64,000 bases of DNA from Sunxiuqinia indica (GTDB taxonomy: Bacteria; Bacteroidota; Bacteroidia; Bacteroidales; Prolixibacteraceae), in the NCBI RefSeq assembly GCF_009847015.1, contig NZ_WVEM01000005.1:62001-126000 (forward strand). Direction: 5' to 3'. The notes under the pieces are model-generated. The model saw nothing but the letters and a program-made list of their open reading frames with translations, made no database searches and had not been told where the DNA came from. Of this stretch, positions 51,002 through 59,413 are shown piece after piece. A program made the translations under genes and the position numbers. Each line of letters starts with the position of its first letter. Position 1 is the stretch's first letter.

Positions 51002-53173
51002 ATGAGCAGAAAAAGCATAGCGAAGGATCAGCTCAGGAACCACAAAATTCTCATCGCCAGCAACGACGAGTTATCGGGAATACTAATCGCTCTTGCAGTG
51101 AAAGAACCAGTAGGCGAGGTTTTCAAGACAGGAAACGGGTTTGAGGCCATTGAAATTTGCCGCCGAAACCCTGCATTGAGTTTGATTCTGATGGACATTA
51201 ACCTACCCGGAAAAAACTGTTTCGACATTTGCCAACAAATAAGAGCGTTCAATCAAAACGTGATTATTATTGCACAAACCACCCAAACAAAGGCCAGTGA
51301 GCGCAAAAAGGCGCTTGAAGCCGGATGTGATGACTATATTCTGAAACCAGCAAAAAAGGATGACTTGATCAGATTGATCATTAACCATCTTCAAAAAATA
51401 GGGAAAGAGAAAGCAATAGGACAGGATGTTGCCGCAACAACAAGCAGTTCTGACACGTATCGTCAGAAGGCCGAAAAGTTGCTGCAAAAAAAGCAGCATA
51501 AATCGGAGGTGCAACATGCCGGAGTCGATAATCTAAAGCTCATTCACGAGCTTGAAGTGCATCAGATTGAACTGGAAATGCAAAACCAGGAACTTTGTCA
51601 TTCAAAAGAAACAGCAGAAAAAGCTGAAAAAAAGTTCACCGAAATGTATGATTTTGCCCCCTCTGGCTTTCTTACACTCACAACCAAAGGTGAAATTGCG
51701 GAACTGAATTATACGGCCGCGCTTTTACTAGGTAAAGAGCGATCACAATTGATAAAAAGTCAGCTTGGCTTTTTTGTTTCGCCCGAGACCAGAGCGGTCT
51801 TTAATGATTTCATTGAGAAAGTCTTTCAAAGCAGAACAAAAGAAACCTGCGAATTGATGCTGACAATTGCTGACAGTGCACCTAAATATGTGCGGGTCGA
51901 TGGTATTGTCAGTGAGGCAACGGGAAAATGCTTAATATCCATGATTGAGATTACCTTGCGCAAGCGAGTCGAAAACGAATTGATAAAAGCCAAAGAAAAG
52001 GCGGAGGAAGGCGACCGGCTAAAAACGGCTTTTTTGGCCAACATGAGCCACGAAATCAGGACACCCATGAATGGCATTCTGGGTTTTACCGAATTGCTTA
52101 AAGCGAGCAAGCTATCCAAAGAAAAACACGAGCGATACATTGGGATCGTTGAAGAAAGCGGCGTCCGCATGCTTAATATTATCAACGACATTATCAGCAT
52201 TTCAAAAATAGAATCGGAACAAATTGAGCTTTCAATTTCGGAAACGAATGTCAACACGCAGCTCGAATATATTTACCGGTTTTTCAAGCTGGAAGCTGAA
52301 AAAAAGAAACTGCATCTTTCATTCACAACCGGACTGAGCGATGATGATGCCAATGTGAAAACCGACCGGGAAAAAGTGTATGCTGTATTGACCAACCTGG
52401 TGAAAAATGCCATCAAGTTTACAGCAAAAGGTTCCATTGAGTTTGGTTACCAAAGGATCGAAAATGAGCTGGAATTTTTTGTTACCGATACCGGTTCCGG
52501 AATTCCTGAAAAGGAGAGAAAAGTCGTGTTTGATCGGTTCCGACAAGGAAGCGAAGCGTTGACTCGCTTGCACGAAGGAGCTGGCTTGGGTCTGGCCATT
52601 TCAAAAGCCTATATTGAAATGCTAGGAGGGAAAATTTGGATCGAAAGCAACACTAAAAATACGACAAAAGAAAACGGAACGACAATCTGTTTCAGTGTCC
52701 CTTTTCACCCGGTCAAGAAACTGGAAGAGAAAGCGGCTCCAATCCTGAATGGCTACGCGTTAAAAATACCGGAAAGAACCCTCAAAATCCTGATCGTCGA
52801 AGATGACGAAATTTCGGGCCTGCTGCTAAGCAAGATGGTTAAAAATTTTACGGGCGAATTCCTCAAAGCTGCCACAGGTTACGAAGCGGTTGAAACCTGC
52901 CGCCAAAATTCGGATATTGATCTTATTCTGATGGACATCAGCATGCCTGAAATGGACGGTTACGAAGCCACCCGACAAATCCGTCAATTCAATCAAAACG
53001 TGATCATTATTGCGCAAACAGCCCATGCCCTGTATGGCGACAAAGAAAAAGCGATTACGGCCGGATGCAACGACTATGTTTCAAAACCATTAAATCAGAC
53101 GGCTTTGAGTAAGATGATCGACCGCCAGTTTCAGAAAAAAAACAACAAATCGAGTAATTCAGGGCTGAAATAA
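51002..53173 (+). CDS. Hybrid histidine kinase REC-PAS-HisKA-HATPase-REC
   Basis: 723 residues from ATG 51002; the frame is open from 50891 but that part overlaps the PAS gene in another frame. The first receiver (about 10-130) has acceptor Asp in LILMDINLPG. A coiled coil plus PAS (about 155-320) follows, then HisKA with the His in ANMSHEIRTPMN (about 380) and HATPase (NLVKNAIKF, DTGSGIPEK, GAGLGLAI). A second receiver is at about 600-715 (LILMDISMPEMDGYEATRQIR). No membrane segment. Both receivers share the IAQT and CDDY/CNDY pattern with the orphan regulator at 13984. Output is unknown as there is no DNA-binding domain. Confidence 0.92.
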   Translation: MSRKSIAKDQLRNHKILIASNDELSGILIALAVKEPVGEVFKTGNGFEAIEICRRNPALSLILMDINLPGKNCFDICQQIRAFNQNVIIIAQTTQTKASERKKALEAGCDDYILKPAKKDDLIRLIINHLQKIGKEKAIGQDVAATTSSSDTYRQKAEKLLQKKQHKSEVQHAGVDNLKLIHELEVHQIELEMQNQELCHSKETAEKAEKKFTEMYDFAPSGFLTLTTKGEIAELNYTAALLLGKERSQLIKSQLGFFVSPETRAVFNDFIEKVFQSRTKETCELMLTIADSAPKYVRVDGIVSEATGKCLISMIEITLRKRVENELIKAKEKAEEGDRLKTAFLANMSHEIRTPMNGILGFTELLKASKLSKEKHERYIGIVEESGVRMLNIINDIISISKIESEQIELSISETNVNTQLEYIYRFFKLEAEKKKLHLSFTTGLSDDDANVKTDREKVYAVLTNLVKNAIKFTAKGSIEFGYQRIENELEFFVTDTGSGIPEKERKVVFDRFRQGSEALTRLHEGAGLGLAISKAYIEMLGGKIWIESNTKNTTKENGTTICFSVPFHPVKKLEEKAAPILNGYALKIPERTLKILIVEDDEISGLLLSKMVKNFTGEFLKAATGYEAVETCRQNSDIDLILMDISMPEMDGYEATRQIRQFNQNVIIIAQTAHALYGDKEKAITAGCNDYVSKPLNQTALSKMIDRQFQKKNNKSSNSGLK

Positions 53174-53462
53174 GCCTACTAAATATCTTCCCAATTCAGT
53201 TGGCTACAGCCGGGGTTGACGAAATCAGGGCATGCGGAAAGTATGTGTTTTGGAAAGACAAAAAACGACTGAAAGGTTATTCCAGTAGGTTCTGGCGGAA
53301 AACAAACAAAGCGGTCGAGCCGGAAAATAATTAATCTGAGTACCACAAGTCCCCCTGCCAGGTGGGTTTGTTTGTTTCCGGGTAGCGTATATCAAGAAGC
53401 AGATAAATGTTCAGCGAAACCCGATTAACCAAAAACAGGCCCGGGTAACTGGTCTTTTAAAT
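53174..53462. other. Non-coding stretch, nothing recognised
   Basis: After the hybrid kinase stop no gene, hairpin terminator or repeat is evident here. This opens an intergenic region of about 1.1 kb (53174-54314) otherwise filled by repeats. Confidence 0.5.
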
Positions 53463-53664
53463 CGAGTAATCACAATTCCTGTACGAGTAATAAGAATTGC
53501 TGTACGAGTAATCAAAATTCCTGTACGAGTAATCAAAAATGCTATCCGAGTAGTACTCGGGCAGCTAAAAAGCTTGCTCGCCTGCCTTTAAACCCTACTC
53601 GACAAGCATAAATCTTTACTCGATAATACCCAAAAGCTACTCGGACTTATGATATCCTTACTCG
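53463..53664. repeat. 21-bp-register CGAGT / ACTCG mirror array
   Basis: CGAGT occurs at 53463, 53484, 53505, 53526 and 53547, always 21 bp apart (unit like CGAGTAATCAAAATTCCTGTA). From 53555 the word is inverted to ACTCG (once GCTCG) at 53555, 53576, 53597, 53618, 53639 and 53660, again exactly 21 bp apart. The two series meet at the palindrome CCGAGTAGTACTCGG (53546-53560). Between the words the left half is conserved and the right half varies. No coding frame fits. Function unknown. Confidence 0.85.
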
Positions 53665-53711
53665 GCCAGTCTCGTTTGTAATCCTGCCTGTTTTTTGGAG
53701 CACCCGGGTAT

Positions 53712-53909
53712 CACTACCCCCTGGATTCATCAGAAGAGATATCGGCGACAGCATCACTAACCCCTGGATTCATCAGAAGAGATATCGTCGACAGCGTCAC
53801 TAACCCCCGGATTCATCAGAAGAGGTATCGTCGACAGCGTCACTAACCCCCGGATTTATCAGAAGAGGTATCGTCGACAGCGTCACTAACCCCCGGATTT
53901 ATCCGGGGG
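53712..53909. repeat. 43-bp tandem repeats derived from a REP unit
   Basis: Four units start at 53712, 53755, 53798 and 53841 (exact 43-bp period, beginning CACTAACCCCCGGATT, then CATCAGAAGAGGTATCG), and a fifth at 53884 ends in the full palindrome CCCCCGGATTTATCCGGGGG (53890-53909). Differences among units are single bases, so the expansion is recent. Confidence 0.85.
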
Positions 53910-53924
53910 ACACCAAATAGGTTT

Positions 53925-53978
53925 GGGCTAAAGCCCAGACTTGCTTCGTCGCAACGGACCGGCCCTGAAGGACCGGGT
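53925..53978. repeat. REP palindromes GGGCTAAAGCCC and CCGGCCCTGAAGGACCGG
   Basis: GGGCTAAAGCCC at 53925-53936, then about 20 bp on a relative of the CCCTGCCCTgaAGGGCAGGG element (53956-53978). The order and spacing copy those found after the RAYT gene (48405-48456). Confidence 0.75.
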
Positions 53979-54004
53979 TACTAACTGGTGCGACACCCAA
54001 AGAC

Positions 54005-54038
<34 letters not shown>

Positions 54039-54083
54039 CCAGCACGAAATCAGATTCCTCCGATGCGAAGCCAGCGACTCCAT

Positions 54084-54190
54084 CACTACCCCCCCCCGGA
54101 TTCACCAAAAGAGGTATCGGCGACAGCGTCACTAACCCCCGGATTTATCCGGGGGACACCAAACAGCCTGCAACAACCGGGCTTTAGCCC
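54084..54190. repeat. REP cluster upstream of the ice-binding gene
   Basis: A further 43-bp-type unit at 54084 (with extra C residues), a unit with complete CCCCCGGATTTATCCGGGGG at 54136-54155, and GGGCTTTAGCCC at 54179-54190. The cluster stops 26 bp before promoter H. Confidence 0.8.
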
Positions 54191-54216
54191 AAAACAAATC
54201 TTCAATCGATTGAATA

Positions 54217-54281
54217 TGTGAATTATGTAAGGATACCCTTTTATTGTGTAATAGTTCCCGCGAATATTAAGTACAGCTTTG
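54217..54281 (+). promoter_or_regulatory. RTGTAAC-21 promoter H (ice-binding protein operon)
   Basis: TGTGAAT at 54217, ATGTAAG at 54225, GTGTAAT at 54246 (21 bp), -7 box CAGCTTTG at 54274 (28 bp). Predicted start about 27 nt before the ATG at 54315. Confidence 0.7.
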
Positions 54282-54314
54282 TACTTAATCAATTCTTTAA
54301 TTTAAAAAACCAAT

Positions 54315-56663
54315 ATGAGAAAATTAAAACTATTGGCAGCCCTTTCTGTGGCAGCTGCTATTTTTATCGCTGGGTGCAAAAAAGATGAGTACCAGGAGAA
54401 GACCGGAGTGTGTCCATTGGTGGTTTCAACCGTTCCCGCTGACAATGCGATCGATATACCCCTCGGGCAAATCATCACTGCAACCTTTAATGAAAATATG
54501 GATCCTGCGACGATCAACGAGGAATCATTTATTATTCAACAAGGCACAACAGCCGTTGCCGGAACAGTTGCTTACAGCGGAATGAGTGCAAGCTTCACGC
54601 CCTCAAGTCCACTTCTGCCAGATGTACTTTATTCAGGTACCATTAAAACACTGGCCGCAGATTTATTAGGACAAACTTTGCAGCAAGATCACCCTTGGTC
54701 GTTTACAAGCATTGCTGAAGTCGCTTTATCATCAAGCCCAACCGAAGGAGGAACAACCAGCGGTGCAGGGCTATTTACCAACGACTCTACCATTATAATG
54801 GAAGCCACGGCCAATGAAGGTTATTCATTTGTTAACTGGACCCTCGACGGCACTCCGGTTTCGACCGATGCAAACTATGAGTTCGCCATGGACGGCAACA
54901 AAGCTTTGGTAGCGAACTTCTCCTTGCTATTTGTTGTAGGCTTGTCATCGAATCCTGCTGAAGGTGGAACCACAACCGGCGAAGGCACATACGATACAGG
55001 CGCCGAGGTTACGGTAACAGCAATTCCGAATGACAGATATACCTTTATCAACTGGACGGAAGGTGAAACCACCACCGTCGTATCGACTGATACAACTTAT
55101 GCGTTTCAGGTGGCTGCCAGCATAAACTTAGTTGCCAATTTTGAATCGGACACGTACACCTTAAATGTAACGGCCGAAAACGGAACTGTAATGAAAGATC
55201 CGGAAATGACCGATTACAACAGTGGCGAAATTGTGGTACTGACTGCAGAACCTCTTACAGGTTATGTATTTACCGGGTGGACCGGCGACGAAACAGGCAC
55301 TCAGAATCCATTGTCGGTTACCATGAATTCGAACAAAAATATCACCGCGAACTTCTCCTTGCAATTTGTTGTAGGCTTGTCATCGAATCCTGCTGAAGGT
55401 GGAACCACAACCGGCGAAGGCGCATACGATACAGGCGCCGAGGTTACGGTAACGGCAATTTCGAATGACGGATATACCTTTATCAACTGGACGGAAGGTG
55501 AAACCACCACCGTCGTATCGACTGATGCAACTTATGCGTTTCAGGTGGCTGCCAGCATAAACTTAGTTGCCAATTTTGAATCGGACACGTACACCTTAAA
55601 TGTAACGGCCGAAAACGGAACTGTAATGAAAGATCCGGAAATGACCGATTACAACAGTGGCGAAATTGTGGTACTGACTGCAGAACCTCTTACAGGTTAT
55701 ATATTTACCGAGTGGACCGGCGACGAAACAGGCACTCAGAATCCATTGTCGGTTACCATGAATTCGAACAAAAATATCACCGCAAACTTCACGGAGGTTC
55801 CGCCTAACACCTTCACATTAAATGTGATTTCCCTTAACGGCAGTGTTCTGAAAAACCCCGAGTCAGTTAGTTACAATAGCGGAGATATCGTTGAGCTTAC
55901 TGCCACGCCAAATGATGGCTATACATTTACCGGCTGGAGCGACGATGCATCAGGTTCAGACAACCCATTATCGGTTACCATGAACTCGGACATGAATATC
56001 ACCGCAAACTTTGCCGGACAATATCCAGCAGGTGTAAACCTCGGATCTGCGGGGAACTTCGCAGTCCTTGCCGGTGCCGAAATAGCAAACACGGGTGTTA
56101 GCACGTATATTATTGGCGATGTTGGTTCATTCCCAACGGGAACAGTAAACGGACTTCTTGCCGGAAATGTTGATGGCATACTTTACACCACGGCTGATCC
56201 CGTGGTAGGCATCGCACAAAATGACTTGACAACGGCTTACAACGATGCCCAGTCACGCTCATTAAACGCCATTTCATTACCCGGACAGCTTGGTGGACTT
56301 ACGCTGGCTCCCGGCCTTTATGTCAATTCATCCACAAGTGGAATCTCCGGAACAGGACCAAACGGGATTTTAACACTTGACGCAGGCGGTGATGCCAATG
56401 CCGTTTGGATATTCAAGATGGGATCCACGTTCATTACAGATGCGGGAACCAGTGTTGTTCTGGCAGGTGGTGCACAAGCAAAAAATATCTACTGGTCGGT
56501 AGGCACATCAGCAACACTTGGAACAAACTCAACGCTCTACGGAAATATTCTGGCTGATCAGGCGATTACCTTAACAACCGGTGCAACATTGAATGGCAGG
56601 GCGTTAACACGGATCGCAGGAGTTACACTGGATTCAAATGAAATCACAAAACCAAATTTATAA
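54315..56663 (+). CDS. Ice-binding-like (DUF3494) lipoprotein with Ig-like and InlB-type repeats
   Basis: 782 residues. Lipobox FIAGC (Cys21), SbsA-type Ig domain (about 33-132, STVPADNAIDIPLGQIITATF), six or so divergent InlB/bacterial-repeat modules (about 133-574, pattern GYxFxxWTxD...NPLSVTMNSxxNITANF), then a C-terminal DUF3494 ice-binding domain (about 577-778: GVNLGSAGNFAVLAGAEIANTG, IIGDVGSFPTGTV, NAVWIFKMGSTF, NIYWSVGTSATLG). The last is a beta-helix found in ice-binding proteins and also in non-ice adhesins. A 435-bp block is tandemly duplicated inside. Surface display is inferred. It shares a transcript with the next gene, 3 bp on. Confidence 0.9.
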   Translation: MRKLKLLAALSVAAAIFIAGCKKDEYQEKTGVCPLVVSTVPADNAIDIPLGQIITATFNENMDPATINEESFIIQQGTTAVAGTVAYSGMSASFTPSSPLLPDVLYSGTIKTLAADLLGQTLQQDHPWSFTSIAEVALSSSPTEGGTTSGAGLFTNDSTIIMEATANEGYSFVNWTLDGTPVSTDANYEFAMDGNKALVANFSLLFVVGLSSNPAEGGTTTGEGTYDTGAEVTVTAIPNDRYTFINWTEGETTTVVSTDTTYAFQVAASINLVANFESDTYTLNVTAENGTVMKDPEMTDYNSGEIVVLTAEPLTGYVFTGWTGDETGTQNPLSVTMNSNKNITANFSLQFVVGLSSNPAEGGTTTGEGAYDTGAEVTVTAISNDGYTFINWTEGETTTVVSTDATYAFQVAASINLVANFESDTYTLNVTAENGTVMKDPEMTDYNSGEIVVLTAEPLTGYIFTEWTGDETGTQNPLSVTMNSNKNITANFTEVPPNTFTLNVISLNGSVLKNPESVSYNSGDIVELTATPNDGYTFTGWSDDASGSDNPLSVTMNSDMNITANFAGQYPAGVNLGSAGNFAVLAGAEIANTGVSTYIIGDVGSFPTGTVNGLLAGNVDGILYTTADPVVGIAQNDLTTAYNDAQSRSLNAISLPGQLGGLTLAPGLYVNSSTSGISGTGPNGILTLDAGGDANAVWIFKMGSTFITDAGTSVVLAGGAQAKNIYWSVGTSATLGTNSTLYGNILADQAITLTTGATLNGRALTRIAGVTLDSNEITKPNL
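54915..55784 (+). repeat. 435-bp in-frame tandem duplication in the ice-binding gene
   Basis: The segment from about 54915 to 55349 repeats at 55350-55784 (offset 435 bp, 145 codons) with about seven amino acid differences. Each copy holds two repeat modules. Recent duplication; a possible site of length variation or assembly collapse. Confidence 0.88.
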
Positions 56664-56666
56664 AAA

Positions 56667-58715
56667 ATGAAACTGAATAAAATATTAAACAAGGAATCGC
56701 GCCTGGCGCGGTTTCCTTATAAACTGGTAGTCAAATGTGTGCTGGCTGGCACCTTCATCCTGACTGCCGTGCAGTCACCCCTTCAAGCCCAGGAAACACA
56801 AGAGGCTAAGTTCACCAAACCATCGTGGTGGTTTGGTGCAGCTGGTGGTGCAAACTTTAACTTTCACGAGGGAACTACCCAGCAATTAACCGATGCCTTT
56901 ATGGTGCCAACAGCTTTTCACGATGGCCAGGGAATTGGGCTTTTCGTTGCTCCACTCATCGAGTTTCATCGCCCGAAAACCATGTTGGGCTTCATGCTTC
57001 AGGCTGGATACGACAACCGCAAAGGTTCGTGGGACCAGGTAACAACACCGTGTAACTGCCCGGCAGATTTAGAAACCGGCCTTTCATACCTCACGGTTGA
57101 ACCAAGCCTGCGCATCGCACCGTTCAAATCAAACTTTTATATTTACGGTGGACCGCGCCTGGCTTTTAACCTTGACAAGAATTTCTTGTACCAACAAGGC
57201 ATTAATCCTGATTATCCAAATCAACCGGTCACTCCGGATGTAGACGGTGAATTCAGCGAAATGAACAAATCCATCATCTCGATGCAGGTTGGCGCCGGAT
57301 ACGACATCTCACTTTCAGCAGATGCCAATCAAACACAAGTCGTGCTTTCTCCTTTTGTTGCCTTTCATCCTTATTTTGGACAAGATCCCCGTTCAATCGA
57401 ATCTTGGAACCTAACAACAGTAAGAGCAGGGCTTGCGCTTAAATTTGGTCGCGGCAAGAAAGTTGAAGCTTCTGAAAAAGTTTTTGTGCCGGCAGCTTTA
57501 ATTGTCGAACCTGAGGTAACTTTTTCAGTTAATGCACCTAAAAATATTCCTGCCGAACGTCGGGTAAGGGAAACATTCCCGGTTCGTAATTATGTATTCT
57601 TCAACGAAGGATCTACTGAAATCCCCAGCCGTTATGTCGTGTTGCGGAAAGATCAGGTAAAAGATTTTAGTGAAGACCAACTGGAAGTATCTACACCGAA
57701 AGAAGTGGCTGCCCGCTCAAAACGCCAGATGACGGTCTATTATAATATATTGAACATCCTTGGCGACCGCATGGTGGACTATCCGAATACCAATGTAAGT
57801 ATGACCGGATCATCGAGAGAAGGGATTGCAGACGGAAAAGCAATGGCTGAATCAACCAAAAAATACCTGGTTGATGTCTTTGGAATTGCTCCGGCAAGGA
57901 TCAAAACGGAAGGCCGTTTAAAACCAGTAACCCCATCGGAACAACCAGGTGGTCAGCTCGAATTGGCTTTGCTTCGTGAAGAAGACCGCCGGGTTTCTAT
58001 TGCAAGCAACTCTCCTGAATTGCTGATGGAGTTCCATAGTGGCAATGATGTACCGCTCAAACCGGTTGAAATCAATGCTGTTCAGGAAGCCCCACTGGAT
58101 AGTTATGTCACCTTCAACAATGCTGGTGCTGATGAAGCATTCTCATCCTGGTCGGTGGAAACAAAAGACAAACAAGGAAATGTTCAGAAATTTGGACCCT
58201 ACACCCAGGAATCGGTAAGCATACCGGGCAAAACCATTTTAGGTTCAAATCCTGAAGGCACTTACAAAATGACAATGATCGGTCGGACCGCTAGTGGTAA
58301 GGAAATCAAGAAAGAAACGACAGCGAACCTGGTTCTTTGGACCCCACCGGTTACCGACGAAATGATGCGATTCAGTGTGATCTACGAGTTCAATAATTCT
58401 GAAGCCATTGCGATGTATAATAAATATCTGACCGAAGTGGTAACTCCAAAAGTTCCGAAAAACGGTTTGGTGATCATCCATGGCCATACCGATGTTATTG
58501 GTGACGAAGATCGAAATCTGAACTTATCGACTGCACGGGCAAATGACGTCAAAGCCATTATGGAAAAAGCGTTGGCCAAATCAAACAGAAGCGATGTTAA
58601 GTTTGAAGTTCTCGGTTTTGGTGAAGATAAGAGCTTAGCGCCGTTCAACAACAAGTTCCCGGAAGAACGTTTTTACAACCGGACCGTTGTCGTTGATATT
58701 ATTCCGGTGAAGTAA
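56667..58715 (+). CDS. Outer membrane barrel protein with two OmpA-like domains
   Basis: 682 residues, signal peptide (ending near PLQAQ). N-terminal barrel of about eight strands (about 40-270, WWFGAAGGANFNF, MLGFMLQAGYD, FYIYGGPRLAFNL, LALKFGRG). A first OmpA-like domain (about 305-450, VFFNEGSTEIPSRYV, VSMTGSSREGIADGKAMAEST) with altered core residues, an Ig-like linker, and a second canonical OmpA domain (about 565-680, FSVIYEFNNSEAI, IHGHTDVIGDEDRNLNLSTARA, FGEDKSLAPFNN, YNRTVVVDI). It probably anchors envelope to peptidoglycan and may display or assist the lipoprotein encoded 3 bp upstream. Confidence 0.85.
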   Translation: MKLNKILNKESRLARFPYKLVVKCVLAGTFILTAVQSPLQAQETQEAKFTKPSWWFGAAGGANFNFHEGTTQQLTDAFMVPTAFHDGQGIGLFVAPLIEFHRPKTMLGFMLQAGYDNRKGSWDQVTTPCNCPADLETGLSYLTVEPSLRIAPFKSNFYIYGGPRLAFNLDKNFLYQQGINPDYPNQPVTPDVDGEFSEMNKSIISMQVGAGYDISLSADANQTQVVLSPFVAFHPYFGQDPRSIESWNLTTVRAGLALKFGRGKKVEASEKVFVPAALIVEPEVTFSVNAPKNIPAERRVRETFPVRNYVFFNEGSTEIPSRYVVLRKDQVKDFSEDQLEVSTPKEVAARSKRQMTVYYNILNILGDRMVDYPNTNVSMTGSSREGIADGKAMAESTKKYLVDVFGIAPARIKTEGRLKPVTPSEQPGGQLELALLREEDRRVSIASNSPELLMEFHSGNDVPLKPVEINAVQEAPLDSYVTFNNAGADEAFSSWSVETKDKQGNVQKFGPYTQESVSIPGKTILGSNPEGTYKMTMIGRTASGKEIKKETTANLVLWTPPVTDEMMRFSVIYEFNNSEAIAMYNKYLTEVVTPKVPKNGLVIIHGHTDVIGDEDRNLNLSTARANDVKAIMEKALAKSNRSDVKFEVLGFGEDKSLAPFNNKFPEERFYNRTVVVDIIPVK

Positions 58716-58749
58716 GTACTCAATTCAAACCTTCATTGGTTCTGATGAT

Positions 58750-58784
58750 AAAAAGAGGCTGGACTTTTTAAGCCAACCTCTTTT
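58750..58784 (+). terminator. Terminator after the ice-binding/OmpA operon
   Basis: AAAAGAGGCTGG pairs CCAACCTCTTTT (one mismatch) with a loop CTTTTTAAG region. The T-tract is on the plus strand. Confidence 0.75.
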
Positions 58785-58929
58785 CAGTTTTAAATACTTC
58801 GTGGAATTTTTGCATGTTGCCATTTTTACTTTATTCTTCAAAGTTTTGCAAAACCAAGCCTGAGGTATCCCATCCAGAATGGTCAAAGAAAATACTGCCT
58901 GAATGCCGATTAAAAATTGTTGTACCCAC

Positions 58930-58975
58930 AAAAAAAACGAGGCGTCTACATCTCTGTAAACGCCTCGTTTTTTTT
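58930..58975. terminator. Strong bidirectional terminator at tRNA-Arg
   Basis: Stem ACGAGGCGT-c-TACA / TGTA-a-ACGCCTCGT with A-run before (58930-58937) and T-run after (58968-58975). It ends the minus-strand tRNA-Arg gene and can also stop plus-strand transcription. Confidence 0.88.
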
Positions 58976-58976
58976 G

Positions 58977-59050
58977 TGAACCTGGCGAGACTCGAACTCA
59001 CAACCTCCTCATCCGTAGTGAGGTGCTCTATCCAATTAAGCTACAGGTCC
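58977..59050 (-). tRNA. tRNA-Arg (ACG)
   Basis: Minus-strand cloverleaf: acceptor GGACCTG / CAGGTTC (one G-U pair), D-arm TAGCTTAATTGGATAGAGCA, anticodon stem CCTCA/TGAGG with loop CTACGGA (ACG, A34 presumably edited to inosine), T-arm GAGTTCGAGTC. CCA not encoded. Confidence 0.93.
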
Positions 59051-59116
59051 AGTGCTAAAGCGGTGCAAATATAACGTTTTTTAGAAATAAGAATCAAATT
59101 ATTTCTGCTTTTTTTC

Positions 59117-59413
59117 TCATTTATATTTGTGCATTTTATCGTCGATTGTCACATCTTGCTGAAAAACAGTCTGAATCTTAATATAAGTCATTAATTTTTC
59201 TGTTCCATTTTTTTCAAGCTCTTGGTGAATGCGCTTCACCAAGTCCATTAATTCATCAAATTTACCTTCAATCACCGTTTCAAACGGACATACCTGATAG
59301 GTTAGTCCGGACTCCTGTATAAGGTGGATGGCTGTATCAACAAGTTCATAACTGTTTTTACCTTCAGCCTGAGGCAGCACCTGCAAAGCCATATTTACTT
59401 TATTCTTGTTCAT
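59117..59413 (-). CDS. MTH1187/UPF0045 thiamine-binding-type protein
   Basis: 98 residues from the Met at 59413. Ferredoxin-like fold with the family pattern NMALQVLPQAEG, then YELVDTAIHLIQESGLTYQVCPFETVIEGKFDELMDLVKRIHQ. Members bind thiamine or hydroxymethylpyrimidine; the ligand here is unproven. It overlaps the 3' end of the upstream gene by 14 bp, so they are co-transcribed. Confidence 0.85.
   Translation of the reverse strand: MNKNKVNMALQVLPQAEGKNSYELVDTAIHLIQESGLTYQVCPFETVIEGKFDELMDLVKRIHQELEKNGTEKLMTYIKIQTVFQQDVTIDDKMHKYK

Noticed and set aside
53463-53664. CRISPR-like array
   Set aside because: The repeated word is only about 5-8 bp, the interval is 21 bp, units on the left are near-identical throughout, and the second half is inverted. 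No cas genes nearby.
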